From an uncultured Oscillospiraceae bacterium (GTDB taxonomy: Bacteria > Bacillota > Clostridia > Oscillospirales > Oscillospiraceae): a stretch of DNA of 10,589 nt. Below the pieces are notes generated by a model, which saw nothing but the letters and a program-made list of their open reading frames with translations, was not told where the DNA came from and did no database searches. The stretch spans positions 1 to 10,589 of the forward strand of contig CAKTKB010000044.1 in the NCBI GenBank assembly GCA_934569195.1, written 5' to 3'. A program made the position numbers and the translations under genes. This document shows, piece by piece, positions 1 to 5,898 of this stretch (within the stretch, counting starts at the first letter, position 1; the number at the start of each line of letters is the position of its first letter).

Positions 1-30
1 GTTTACGGGGGATGCAACAGGAGTCCTCCC

Positions 31-1464
31 ATGCCAAAAAAGAGAAATCATACCATAGGAAAATACAAAGCCCTTGCCCAGAACACGGTGATCATCAGCA
101 TCGGCACGCTGCTCTCCAAGCTGGTCACCTTCTTTATGGTGCGCTTTTATACCGGCGCCCTCACCCCGGCAGAGTATGGCACGGGTGATCTGATCATCAC
201 AACGGTAAGCCTGTTGACTCCCTTCGTGTCGTTTGGCATTTCCGACGGCGTGTTCCGCTTTTTGCCGGAATATCCCCGGGCCAAAAAGAGCGTGTTCAGC
301 ATCGGAATCTACACGGTCACAGCCGGAGCCGTGCTGCTGGCGGTGCTGCTGCCGATTCTGGGGCTGGCGGTGAAAAGCTTCCAGGGGTATCTGCTTTTGC
401 TGGGCTTTATGACCCTGGCCGCCTGCTACCACTCCGTCTGCGAGCAATATGTCCGCGCCGGCGGCGACACAATCCTGTATGCAAAGCAGGGGCTGCTGAA
501 CACGCTGCTGGTCGTCACGCTGAACATTCTCTTTCTGACCGTATTCCGCCTGGGGGTAACGGGCTATGTTCTGTCCGTAGGACTGGCGGACAGCCTCTCC
601 ACCATCTACCTTGTAATCCGGAAGCGCCTGTGGCAGCGCATGACCCGGCATCCAAATCAGAAGCTGTTGGTGCGGATGCTCCGCTACAGCATCCCCCTGA
701 TTCCGACGACCGTATTCTGGTGGATCACCAGCGTCTCCGACCGCTATATGATCTCCGCCATGCTGGGAAACGAAGCCAACGGCATTTATTCCGTTGCGAA
801 TAAGCTGCCTACAATGCTGACGCTGCTCTCCGGCGTGCTCATGCAGGCATGGCAGTATTCGGCGGTCAACGAATCCAAAACCAGCCTGCAGGAGCAAGCC
901 GAATTTTACAGCAACGTGTGGCTGGCGCTGCTTTCCGCGCTGTCCTTCGCCTGCAGCGGCATGATTGCGCTGGCGCAGGTAGAAATCCGTGTGCTCGCCG
1001 ATGCCGCCTATTACGAGGCGTGGAAATACGTTCCCGTGCTGTGCGCCGCCATGCTGTTCTGTTCCTTTACCTCCTTCATGGGCAGCGTCTATACGGTCAC
1101 GCGGCGGAGCGGGCTGTCCTTCTGGACCTCTCTGCTGGGCGCAGGTGTGAATGTCGTCCTGAATGCGGTGCTGATTCCCTCTCCCCTGGGCATCCAAGGC
1201 GCGGCGCTGGCAACCCTTGCAAGCTATTTTATTGTTTTCCTGGTCCGGGCCAAGAATGCCCGGCGCTTCATTCCCTTCCGTCTGTTCAAGAAGGTCCTGC
1301 TTCTAAGCACAGCCGTTCTGACTGTGCAGACTCTGTTTATCAGCTGCGGCTGGCCCGGCTGGCAGGTCGTGCAGATCGGCGCGATTCTCGCCATGTTCCT
1401 GATCGGCCGAAAGCAGATTATGGAAAAAATCGCCGACTTCCGGCGAGGCAAAGGAGGAGCCTGA
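31..1464 (+). CDS. Polysaccharide (lipid-linked oligosaccharide) flippase, MOP superfamily
   Basis: This 477-residue, highly hydrophobic protein probably flips a lipid-linked glycan across the cytoplasmic membrane (Wzx/RfbX-like, Polysacc_synt family of the MOP superfamily). The N-terminus has the typical opening seen in these flippases: a short basic stretch, then a first helix reading NTVIISIGTLLSKLVTFF, followed by a loop of the type TPAEYGTGDLI and the FGISDGVFRFLPEY region (about residues 13-85). Repeated hydrophobic segments run to the end, consistent with 12-14 membrane helices, and the length is normal for the family. The ATG at 31 has AGGAG at 19-23, 7 bases upstream. No promoter is visible in the 30 bases before it, so it is probably inside an operon that begins outside the window. 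The only upstream frame that ends early (stop at 56-58) could be the tail of an overlapping gene, but it is too short to judge. The PAP2 gene follows within 3 bases. The substrate glycan cannot be told from sequence. Confidence 0.9.
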   Translation: MPKKRNHTIGKYKALAQNTVIISIGTLLSKLVTFFMVRFYTGALTPAEYGTGDLIITTVSLLTPFVSFGISDGVFRFLPEYPRAKKSVFSIGIYTVTAGAVLLAVLLPILGLAVKSFQGYLLLLGFMTLAACYHSVCEQYVRAGGDTILYAKQGLLNTLLVVTLNILFLTVFRLGVTGYVLSVGLADSLSTIYLVIRKRLWQRMTRHPNQKLLVRMLRYSIPLIPTTVFWWITSVSDRYMISAMLGNEANGIYSVANKLPTMLTLLSGVLMQAWQYSAVNESKTSLQEQAEFYSNVWLALLSALSFACSGMIALAQVEIRVLADAAYYEAWKYVPVLCAAMLFCSFTSFMGSVYTVTRRSGLSFWTSLLGAGVNVVLNAVLIPSPLGIQGAALATLASYFIVFLVRAKNARRFIPFRLFKKVLLLSTAVLTVQTLFISCGWPGWQVVQIGAILAMFLIGRKQIMEKIADFRRGKGGA

Positions 1465-1466
1465 GC

Positions 1467-2018
1467 TTGCTGACATGGATTCAGAATGCCGACTGGACGA
1501 TCCTTCACTGGATTCGGGACACGCTGCAATGCGGCGCAATGGATTTCCTGATGCCCAGAATCACTGCGCTGGGAAACGGCGGCGCCATATGGATTGCGGC
1601 AGCGGCAGCTATGACGATCTCAAAAAAATATCGAAAATATGGGATTACGATGCTTGCCGCTTTGGCGGCAGGCTTGTTGGTGGGCAACGTCTGCCTGAAG
1701 CACTGGGTCGCCCGTTCCCGCCCCTGCTGGCTGGAGAGCGTACCGCTGCTCATCCGAAATCCGGCTGATTATTCCTTTCCCTCCGGACATACCCTCTCCT
1801 CCGTCATCGGGGCCTTTGCGCTGACGGCGGCAAACCGGAAATTCGGCCTTCCCGCCATTTCTCTGGCAGCCCTCATCGGCTTTTCCCGCCTCTATCTTTA
1901 CGTACATTTCCCGTCGGACGTGCTGGCATCGGTAGCGATTGGAATGCTCATTGGCAGTGCAGCCATCCGTCTTCTCCGAAGGGCGAAGCCGCCCCGCAAG
2001 GGGGCGCAGGCGCTGTAA
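1467..2018 (+). CDS. PAP2-family membrane phosphatase (undecaprenyl-PP phosphatase-like), TTG start
   Basis: This 183-residue membrane phosphatase carries all three parts of the PAP2 active site. They are K78-x6-R85-P86 (KHWVARSRP), P105-S-G-H108 (FPSGH), and S140-R141-x5-H147-x3-D151 (SRLYLYVHFPSD). The two histidines are the expected nucleophile and general acid/base. Around five or six hydrophobic segments separate these motifs. Family members such as BcrC and PgpB remove phosphate from undecaprenyl pyrophosphate or phosphatidyl-glycerophosphate. I infer a lipid-carrier recycling role from the flippase immediately upstream. I chose TTG at 1467 because a strong AAGGAGGAG lies at 1451-1459 with a 7-base gap, and the protein then starts just before the conserved N-terminal helix. 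The same frame stays open far upstream inside the flippase gene, but that part is a shadow frame. The gene begins 3 bases after the flippase stop, so the two are almost surely co-translated. A strong terminator follows. Confidence 0.9.
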   Translation: MLTWIQNADWTILHWIRDTLQCGAMDFLMPRITALGNGGAIWIAAAAAMTISKKYRKYGITMLAALAAGLLVGNVCLKHWVARSRPCWLESVPLLIRNPADYSFPSGHTLSSVIGAFALTAANRKFGLPAISLAALIGFSRLYLYVHFPSDVLASVAIGMLIGSAAIRLLRRAKPPRKGAQAL

Positions 2019-2042
2019 GCCCGGCATAACGTTTTTTACACG

Positions 2043-2078
2043 AAGAAAAGATCGACCAAACCCGGTCGATCTTTTCTT
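2043..2078. terminator. Bidirectional intrinsic terminator between PAP2 and MATE genes
   Basis: A perfect 15-bp inverted repeat (arms 2043-2057 and 2064-2078, loop 2058-2063) separates two convergent genes. The outer arm is A-rich on one side and T-rich on the other (CTTTTCTT), so it gives a U-rich 3' end when read on either strand. It lies 24 bases after the PAP2 stop and 64 bases after the MATE stop, exactly where a shared terminator is expected. Confidence 0.88.
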
Positions 2079-2142
2079 ATACCGGCGCTTTGTGCAGGAA
2101 TACCTTACCATTATGCCTCTGCCGGGCCTTAGGGAACAGGAA

Positions 2143-3576
2143 TTACTCTGTTTTCATTTTTACTTTCCCTTTCCGCGCGTCCGCACCGCCGTCGGAAAGC
2201 TCACGATAGGTCTGTCGGATGAAGAAAATCGCAATGATAAAGGTCAGCAGGTCCGCTGCCGGGAACGACCACAAAAGGCCGTCCAGCCCGAAGAAAATCG
2301 GCAGAATAATGGGCAGCGACACGCCGAAAATGACCTCGCGGGTCATGGAAACCGCCGTGGATGCAAACGCCTTGCCCAGCGCCTGCAAGTAAATGAAGGT
2401 GCCCTTGTTCAGTGTCGCCAGCGGCATCAGACACAGGTAAATGCGGAAGCACTTCACGGTGAAGTTCGCATAGTAGGCGCTTTCATTGGCCGCGCCGAAC
2501 AGCATGGCAATTTGCAGAGGGAACGCCTCCACAATCACCAGTGCAACAGCGCCGACCAGGAACTCCGCCAGCAGCAGCTTTGAGAACAACGCCTTGGCAC
2601 GATCTCTTTTCTTTGCGCCGATGTTATATCCGGCAATCGGAATACAGCCAGCCGCCATGCCGATGGCGATGGAAATGGCAATCTGGAAGAACTTCATCAC
2701 AATGCCAAGAACGGCAAGGGGAATCTGCGCATATTCCGGTTGACCAAAGACGGGATCCTTCGCGCCGTATTTCATGCACATATTCTGCACGGCTGCCATG
2801 GAAACAACCAGCGAGATCTGTGCAAGGAAGCTGGTCAGCCCCAGCACAAGGAACTTTGGGATGAGCTTTCCGTCCAGCCTGAAGCTACTCATTTCCAGCT
2901 TGACAACCTTCATGTGCCGTAGATACCAGATAGAGAGCGCCGCCGTCAGCACCTGACCGATGACCGTAGCCACCGCCGCGCCCATCATGCCCCAATGGAA
3001 GCCGTAAATAAAGAGCGGGTCAAGGATTACATTGGCAATGGCGCCTGAAACGGTGGCCACCATGGCAAATTTGGGGCTGCCGTCGCTGCGGATCACCGGA
3101 TTCATGGCCTGCCCGAACATATAGAACGGGATGCCCAGGGTGATATAGAAGAAATATTCTTTTGCAAACACATAGGTTTCTTCATTGACGGTTCCGCCAA
3201 ACAGGGCGAGGATGGGTTCGCCGAAAATGAGGTAGACCGCCGTCAGCACGAGGCTGCTCACTACGCAGAGTACAACGGCATTGCCGACGGATTTGTGGGC
3301 GTCCTCCTGGGCACCGCGTCCCAGGGCGATGCTCACAAAGGCGCAGCATCCGTCGCCGATAAACACGGCGATACCGAGGGCAACCACCGTCAGCGGAAAA
3401 ACCACGGTGTTCGCCGCGTTGCCGTAAGAGCCAAGATAGCTTGCGTTGGCAATAAAGATCTGGTCAACAATGTTATAGAGTGCGCCTACCAGCAGGGAGA
3501 TGATACAGGGAAGGGCGTACTGCCGCATGAGCTTTCCGATGCGCTCCGTCCCCAAAAACGAATTTCCGTTATCCAT
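2143..3576 (-). CDS. MATE family multidrug/cation efflux transporter (MepA-like)
   Basis: This 477-residue integral membrane protein of the MATE family probably exports drugs or cationic compounds using a sodium or proton gradient. Visible hallmarks are the first-helix segment ALYNIVDQIFIA (residues 32-43) and GDGCCAFVSIALGRG at the end of the second helix. Between the two halves lie NPVIRSDGSPKFAM and IANVILDPLFIYGF, and the second half carries GMAAGCIPIAGYNIGAKKRDRA. The two halves show the usual internal pseudo-symmetry and about 12 hydrophobic helices. The length is normal. I place the start at ATG 3574-3576 because GAAGGAAAGG on the coding strand lies about 8 bases upstream. The frame extends to a TTG at 3624, but that extension would lie inside the leader hairpin and adds no conserved sequence. 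The gene stands alone, ends at the shared terminator at 2043-2078, and has a long structured leader (see 3597-3792) that suggests regulation by attenuation. Its real substrate is not predictable. Confidence 0.93.
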   Translation of the reverse strand: MDNGNSFLGTERIGKLMRQYALPCIISLLVGALYNIVDQIFIANASYLGSYGNAANTVVFPLTVVALGIAVFIGDGCCAFVSIALGRGAQEDAHKSVGNAVVLCVVSSLVLTAVYLIFGEPILALFGGTVNEETYVFAKEYFFYITLGIPFYMFGQAMNPVIRSDGSPKFAMVATVSGAIANVILDPLFIYGFHWGMMGAAVATVIGQVLTAALSIWYLRHMKVVKLEMSSFRLDGKLIPKFLVLGLTSFLAQISLVVSMAAVQNMCMKYGAKDPVFGQPEYAQIPLAVLGIVMKFFQIAISIAIGMAAGCIPIAGYNIGAKKRDRAKALFSKLLLAEFLVGAVALVIVEAFPLQIAMLFGAANESAYYANFTVKCFRIYLCLMPLATLNKGTFIYLQALGKAFASTAVSMTREVIFGVSLPIILPIFFGLDGLLWSFPAADLLTFIIAIFFIRQTYRELSDGGADARKGKVKMKTE

Positions 3577-3596
3577 AAAAGTCACCTTTCCTTCAC

Positions 3597-3624
3597 AAAA
3601 TAAGAAATGCGCAAGTCCTGTCAA
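3597..3624 (-). promoter_or_regulatory. Possible secondary promoter directly before the MATE gene
   Basis: On the minus strand a perfect -35 box TTGACA (3619-3624) is followed after 16 bases by TATTTT (3597-3602), a 4/6 match to TATAAT. The -35 lies in the loop of the leader hairpin and the spacer is exactly one hairpin arm. If used, the transcript would start near 3590 and have almost no leader, bypassing both attenuator hairpins. The -10 is weak, so this may be fortuitous. Confidence 0.35.
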
Positions 3625-3644
3625 ACCCGGACTTACGCATTTCT
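3603..3644 (-). terminator. Terminator-like hairpin just upstream of the MATE ribosome binding site
   Basis: Arms 3603-3618 and 3629-3644 form a 16-bp stem with one mismatch (C against A) and a 10-base loop. Read on the minus strand the stem is followed by a U-rich stretch (TTTCTTATTTTG), so it resembles an intrinsic terminator ending about 10 bases before the MATE ribosome binding site. A terminator between promoter and gene on the same strand implies attenuation. A repressor operator is the main alternative, since such a long palindrome could also bind a dimeric regulator. Confidence 0.65.
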
Positions 3645-3677
3645 GCTACTCGATTTGCTTATAAAGTTGTTTTTCAT
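3633..3677 (-). CDS. Candidate 14-residue leader peptide in the MATE leader
   Basis: On the minus strand ATG at 3675-3677 opens a 14-codon frame, MKNNFISKSSSRNA, whose TAA stop (3633-3635) lies within the first arm of the terminator hairpin at 3603-3644. The start overlaps the stop of an even smaller frame (ATG GCG GAA TGA, 3674-3685) as ATGA. That smaller frame has AGAGGTG (3694-3700) 8 bases upstream, so translational coupling could deliver ribosomes to the 14-codon frame, which has no good site of its own. A ribosome at the end of this frame would hide the first terminator arm. A third overlapping frame, GTG at 3694-3696 to TAG at 3646-3648 (16 residues), also ends just before the hairpin. 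No similarity to known leader peptides is recognised, so this is a positional argument only. Confidence 0.35.
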   Translation of the reverse strand: MKNNFISKSSSRNA

Positions 3678-3702
3678 TCCGCCATTTCTCACCCACCTCT
3701 GC

Positions 3703-3754
3703 AAAAAGGCGTGCGGCGTTTCTGCAACCGGATTTACGCAGAAACGCCACACGC
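3703..3754 (-). terminator. Promoter-proximal terminator-like hairpin in the MATE leader
   Basis: Arms 3709-3725 and 3738-3754 make a 17-bp stem with one mismatch around a 12-base loop. On the minus strand it is followed at once by CTTTTTG (U5 at 3703-3707). It begins only about 3 bases after the predicted start of the minus promoter at 3764-3792. Transcripts would therefore end after about 55 bases unless termination is overcome. No minus-strand gene lies upstream that would need a terminator here, which supports a regulatory role. Confidence 0.68.
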
Positions 3755-3763
3755 TGTACGCTT

Positions 3764-3792
3764 ATTATAACGGACCCGAATGAAAATTTCAA
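3764..3792 (-). promoter_or_regulatory. Strong sigma-A-type promoter driving the MATE leader
   Basis: On the minus strand TTGAAA (3787-3792, 5/6 of consensus) and TATAAT (3764-3769, perfect) are separated by 17 bases. The expected transcription start is near 3757, giving a leader of about 180 bases before the MATE start codon at 3576. Confidence 0.75.
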
Positions 3793-3918
3793 ATGTTTTT
3801 TTGCGGTTACCGAACCGGTATTGCCTGCAATCCATTGCGATATATCGCACAAAAAGGGCGCGTCCCGAAATGTATCCGCCGACACCGGAACTTTTTCTTC
3901 GTGAATCTGAGAATGATA

Positions 3919-3947
3919 TTGTGTTTGCACAAAGCCGATGGTATAAT
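3919..3947 (+). promoter_or_regulatory. Extended -10 promoter for the methyltransferase operon
   Basis: TATAAT at 3942-3947 is perfect and is preceded by TG one base upstream (TGGTATAAT), an extended -10 motif. A poor -35 (TTGTGT, 3919-3924) lies 17 bases upstream. The expected start is near 3954, which leaves a leader of about 240 bases before the methyltransferase gene. Confidence 0.65.
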
Positions 3948-4063
3948 AAGGATAAATCCACTTCCGAAGAAAAAGCCTGCAGGAAACAGCCGGACCCAGC
4001 CTGGTATCCCGGAAGTAGCCGGAGGTTCGGGAAAAGGATATGCGCAGCATTGCATGCGTGCCG

Positions 4064-4085
4064 AAAGCCGCAGATGCGGCTTTTC
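4064..4085 (+). terminator. Terminator-like hairpin in the methyltransferase leader
   Basis: AAAGCCGC (4064-4071), a 4-base loop AGAT and GCGGCTTT (4076-4083) form a perfect 8-bp GC-rich stem ending in TTTTC. It has the form of a small intrinsic terminator lying 110 bases downstream of the predicted transcription start and 110 bases before the first gene, so it may attenuate the operon. A 20-codon frame (4040-4102) runs across it, but its start codon has an ill-spaced ribosome binding site and I do not call it a gene. Confidence 0.5.
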
Positions 4086-4194
4086 AAAAACCATTCGGTT
4101 AGCATACTCTAACTAAAGCTGAACAGCAAATCCCTGCATACGGTACGGCTGCCAAAGGCAGGCGCGGGAGCTTCCATAAAGGAGTCCGGGCGGA

Positions 4195-4881
4195 ATGCGT
4201 CAAAAATCCACAAGTGAAACGGAGGCCAGAAGGATGTTCTGGGATAATGTCGCGTGTGTATACGACATTTTTGCAAATATCATCAACAGAAAAGCAAACA
4301 AGGCGCTGTGCGCGGCGGTAGCGGGGCTGATCTTGCCTTCCGATGAGGTGCTGGAATGCGCCTGCGGCACAGGGCTTTTGACCGGCGTGATTGCACCTCG
4401 CTGCAAAAGCCTGATCGCCACCGATTTTTCCGCAAAAATGCTGATACGGGCAAAAAAGAAATACGGGAAATACGCCAATGTCCGCTTTGAGCAGGCGAAC
4501 ATTCTGCGGCTTTCTTATCCAGACCGGCGTTTTGACACGGTCGTCGCGGCGAATGTGATCCACCTGCTGGATGAACCGTATCAGGCATTGCACGAGCTGG
4601 AGCGGGTCTGTAGGCCCGGCGGGAAGATCATCATTCCGACCTACATGAATCAGACGGACAAGAGCAGGACCAACGGCGTTTCAGGCGCAATCGGCAAGGC
4701 GGGTGCGGACTTCAAGCGGGAATTCACCCTTGACACATACAGGCAGTTCTTCTCCGAAGCCGGATATCCGGATGCAGACTATGTTCTGTGCAGGGGAAAA
4801 ATTCCCTGCGCCGTGGCGATTCTCACAAAAAGCGAAAAGGATACGCTCCGCTATCCGCATGCAGAAAGGAGAAAAACATGA
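4195..4881 (+). CDS. Class I SAM-dependent methyltransferase (UbiE/Methyltransf_11-like)
   Basis: This 228-residue soluble protein has the Rossmann-fold methyltransferase signature. It has glycine-rich motif I VLECACGTGLL (residues 52-62), an acidic residue D77 after strand 2 (IATDFSAKML), motif FDTVVAANVIHLL (113-125) and RPGGKIIIPTY (140-150). These fix SAM binding but not the substrate, which could be a small molecule, a lipid-like quinone or a protein. ATG at 4195 is preceded by AAAGGAG (4178-4184) with a 10-base gap. M14 at 4234, with AGAAGG just upstream, is a possible alternative because the family usually starts near FWDNVACVYD. The stop overlaps the next start as ATGA (4878-4881). 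It is the first gene of a four-gene cassette otherwise made of membrane proteins, and a promoter and long leader precede it. No rRNA-methylase motif such as NPPY/F is present. Confidence 0.88.
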   Translation: MRQKSTSETEARRMFWDNVACVYDIFANIINRKANKALCAAVAGLILPSDEVLECACGTGLLTGVIAPRCKSLIATDFSAKMLIRAKKKYGKYANVRFEQANILRLSYPDRRFDTVVAANVIHLLDEPYQALHELERVCRPGGKIIIPTYMNQTDKSRTNGVSGAIGKAGADFKREFTLDTYRQFFSEAGYPDADYVLCRGKIPCAVAILTKSEKDTLRYPHAERRKT

Positions 4882-5372
4882 AAATCATCCTTGCCATCGT
4901 TTTTTATTTACTGTATTGGGGGATATGCTTCCTCGGAACCGGCACGGACAAAAAGAACCTCCTGGGGCTGCGGTCTTATCCAGAGGCCGTTCAGGACCGC
5001 GTAAGAAGCGACCCGCAGCTTAGGGAGGCTGTTCCGAAAGCAAAATCCACCGCTGCCATTTGGCTTGGCAATCTGCTCTTGTTCACCGCCCTGTTTTCCG
5101 TTTTGGGACTTGCGCTGAGAAGCGTGCTGAATCTGGAGGGTTACCTGTCGACATTTTGGTATTTCCTTGCCTTCGGCGAGGGGCTGGGGCTGTTCGATTT
5201 TCTGGTGATCGATCTGCTCTGGTGGCGCAGCACCAAACGCATTCGCTTCTCCTTCCTGCCGGAGAAGAAATACTACCAGGACCCGAAAAAGCATATGGAG
5301 TCGTTCTTGCACGGAATACCGCTGTTTGCCGCAATCGCCGCGCTGACAGCCCTGATTGTCACGGCGCTCTGA
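4878..5372 (+). CDS. Uncharacterised membrane protein, paralogue of the gene at 5895
   Basis: This 164-residue protein of unknown function has four likely membrane segments: residues 2-20, about 61-81, about 93-112, and near the C-terminus (about 145-164). Two motifs stand out: YPEAVQDR (34-41) after the first helix and DFLVIDLLWW (107-116) at the end of the third. Both recur in the protein encoded at 5895-6374 (YPKAVQDR, DGFVIDKLW), with the same spacing and helix pattern, so the two are clearly related. ATG at 4878 overlaps the methyltransferase stop by 4 bases and has AAAGGAG (4865-4871) 6 bases upstream. The frame is open further upstream only because of the shadow of the methyltransferase gene. 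The charged cytoplasmic-looking loop after the third helix could be a partner-binding site, but no catalytic motif is recognised. It could form a heteromeric complex with its paralogue. Confidence 0.82.
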   Translation: MKIILAIVFYLLYWGICFLGTGTDKKNLLGLRSYPEAVQDRVRSDPQLREAVPKAKSTAAIWLGNLLLFTALFSVLGLALRSVLNLEGYLSTFWYFLAFGEGLGLFDFLVIDLLWWRSTKRIRFSFLPEKKYYQDPKKHMESFLHGIPLFAAIAALTALIVTAL

Positions 5373-5394
5373 ACCATACATAGGAGAACATCCA

Positions 5395-5898
5395 ATGAAG
5401 AAATTTAACTATACCATGAACCACAGGGCTGACGAAGCCTATATGGCGAAAATGTGCCATGCCGGCTGGGCTGCCGCAAGCCTTGTGGAGGGCGTCTGGA
5501 CATTTGAGCCATGCAAACCTGACCAATATACCTTCCGCGTGTGCTATCTGCGCGGCAAGAGCAATGCCGAGGTGGAAGAGCTGAAGCACAGCCTCGGGGC
5601 GAAGGGCATCGAATTTGTCTCCCGCTATTCCTTCTGGGCAATTTTCCGGAGTGAGCACGATTTTGTGCTCTATACGCCGGAGGAAGAGCTGGCGATCATC
5701 GAGAAAATACGCCGCCCCATGCTTGTGGGAAGCGTGCTCAGCTGGCTTGCTTTTCTGGCAGCTTTGCTGCTTGCCGTAAAGGTCCGTGCATGGTTCAGTA
5801 TTTTGTGTGTCCTTCTTGCCGTCTATGCGGGGATGTGTACCTGTCTCGGCACCTCCTACACGCGACTGGCGCACAGACTGAGGAGGGAAAAAGGATGA
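5395..5898 (+). CDS. DUF2812-like protein with C-terminal membrane hairpin
   Basis: This 167-residue protein begins with a soluble domain of about 105 residues resembling DUF2812. Its features are a start like KKFNYTMNHRADEAYMAKMCHAGWAAASL, the segment YTFRVCYL (45-52), and FVSRYSFWAIFRS followed by FVLYTPEEEL. It ends in two membrane helices (about residues 111-130 and 133-152). DUF2812 has no established biochemical role, and its members often sit with regulators and membrane proteins. ATG at 5395 is chosen because AGGAG at 5382-5386 is 8 bases upstream. The upstream part of the frame overlaps the preceding gene and is not conserved-looking. It lies 22 bases after the first membrane paralogue and its stop overlaps the second as ATGA (5895-5898). 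The gene is therefore embedded between two paralogues, which suggests that the three products work together. The DUF assignment comes from recognition of the pattern, not a search. Confidence 0.78.
   Translation: MKKFNYTMNHRADEAYMAKMCHAGWAAASLVEGVWTFEPCKPDQYTFRVCYLRGKSNAEVEELKHSLGAKGIEFVSRYSFWAIFRSEHDFVLYTPEEELAIIEKIRRPMLVGSVLSWLAFLAALLLAVKVRAWFSILCVLLAVYAGMCTCLGTSYTRLAHRLRREKG

Larger units (their letters stand above)
3577..4194. other. 618-base divergent intergenic control region
   Basis: No convincing protein gene lies here. Several reading frames of 95-134 codons are open on both strands, but their translations are rich in Cys, Arg and Ser, lack recognisable domains, overlap each other and lack good start sites. 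Instead the region holds two divergent promoters (minus at 3764-3792, plus at 3919-3947) about 126 bases apart. Each is followed by an unusually long leader containing terminator-like hairpins. The stretch 3793-3918, between the two -35 boxes, shows no clear feature. Confidence 0.7.

Noticed and set aside
849..1466. Upstream extension of the PAP2 reading frame through the flippase gene, suggesting a 389-residue protein
   Set aside because: The extension is a shadow of the flippase in another frame, with unlikely Arg/Cys-rich composition; the PAP2 domain and its ribosome binding site fix the start at 1467.
1939..2583. Long plus-strand frame across the PAP2 end and the MATE gene
   Set aside because: It is antisense to the MATE gene, crosses the terminator and translates to Gln/Arg-rich low-complexity sequence.
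2058..3630. AAACCCGG in the loops of both the 2043-2078 terminator and the 3603-3644 hairpin
   Set aside because: An 8-base match is expected by chance and the stems are unrelated, so I do not treat the two as copies of a mobile repeat.
4040..4102. 20-codon leader frame across the methyltransferase-leader hairpin
   Set aside because: The ribosome binding site options are 2 or 14 bases from the ATG, both badly spaced, and the frame has no sign of selection visible from one sequence.
3646..4112. Overlapping open frames of 95-134 codons on both strands in the divergent intergenic region
   Set aside because: They overlap each other and the promoters, lack domains, hydrophobic patterns or proper ribosome binding sites, and have the Cys/Arg/Ser-rich look of non-coding translations.
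3577..4194. Known riboswitch, T-box or CRISPR repeats in the intergenic region
   Set aside because: No T-box sequence, no recognisable riboswitch core and no regularly spaced direct repeats were seen; only the two related hairpins are present.
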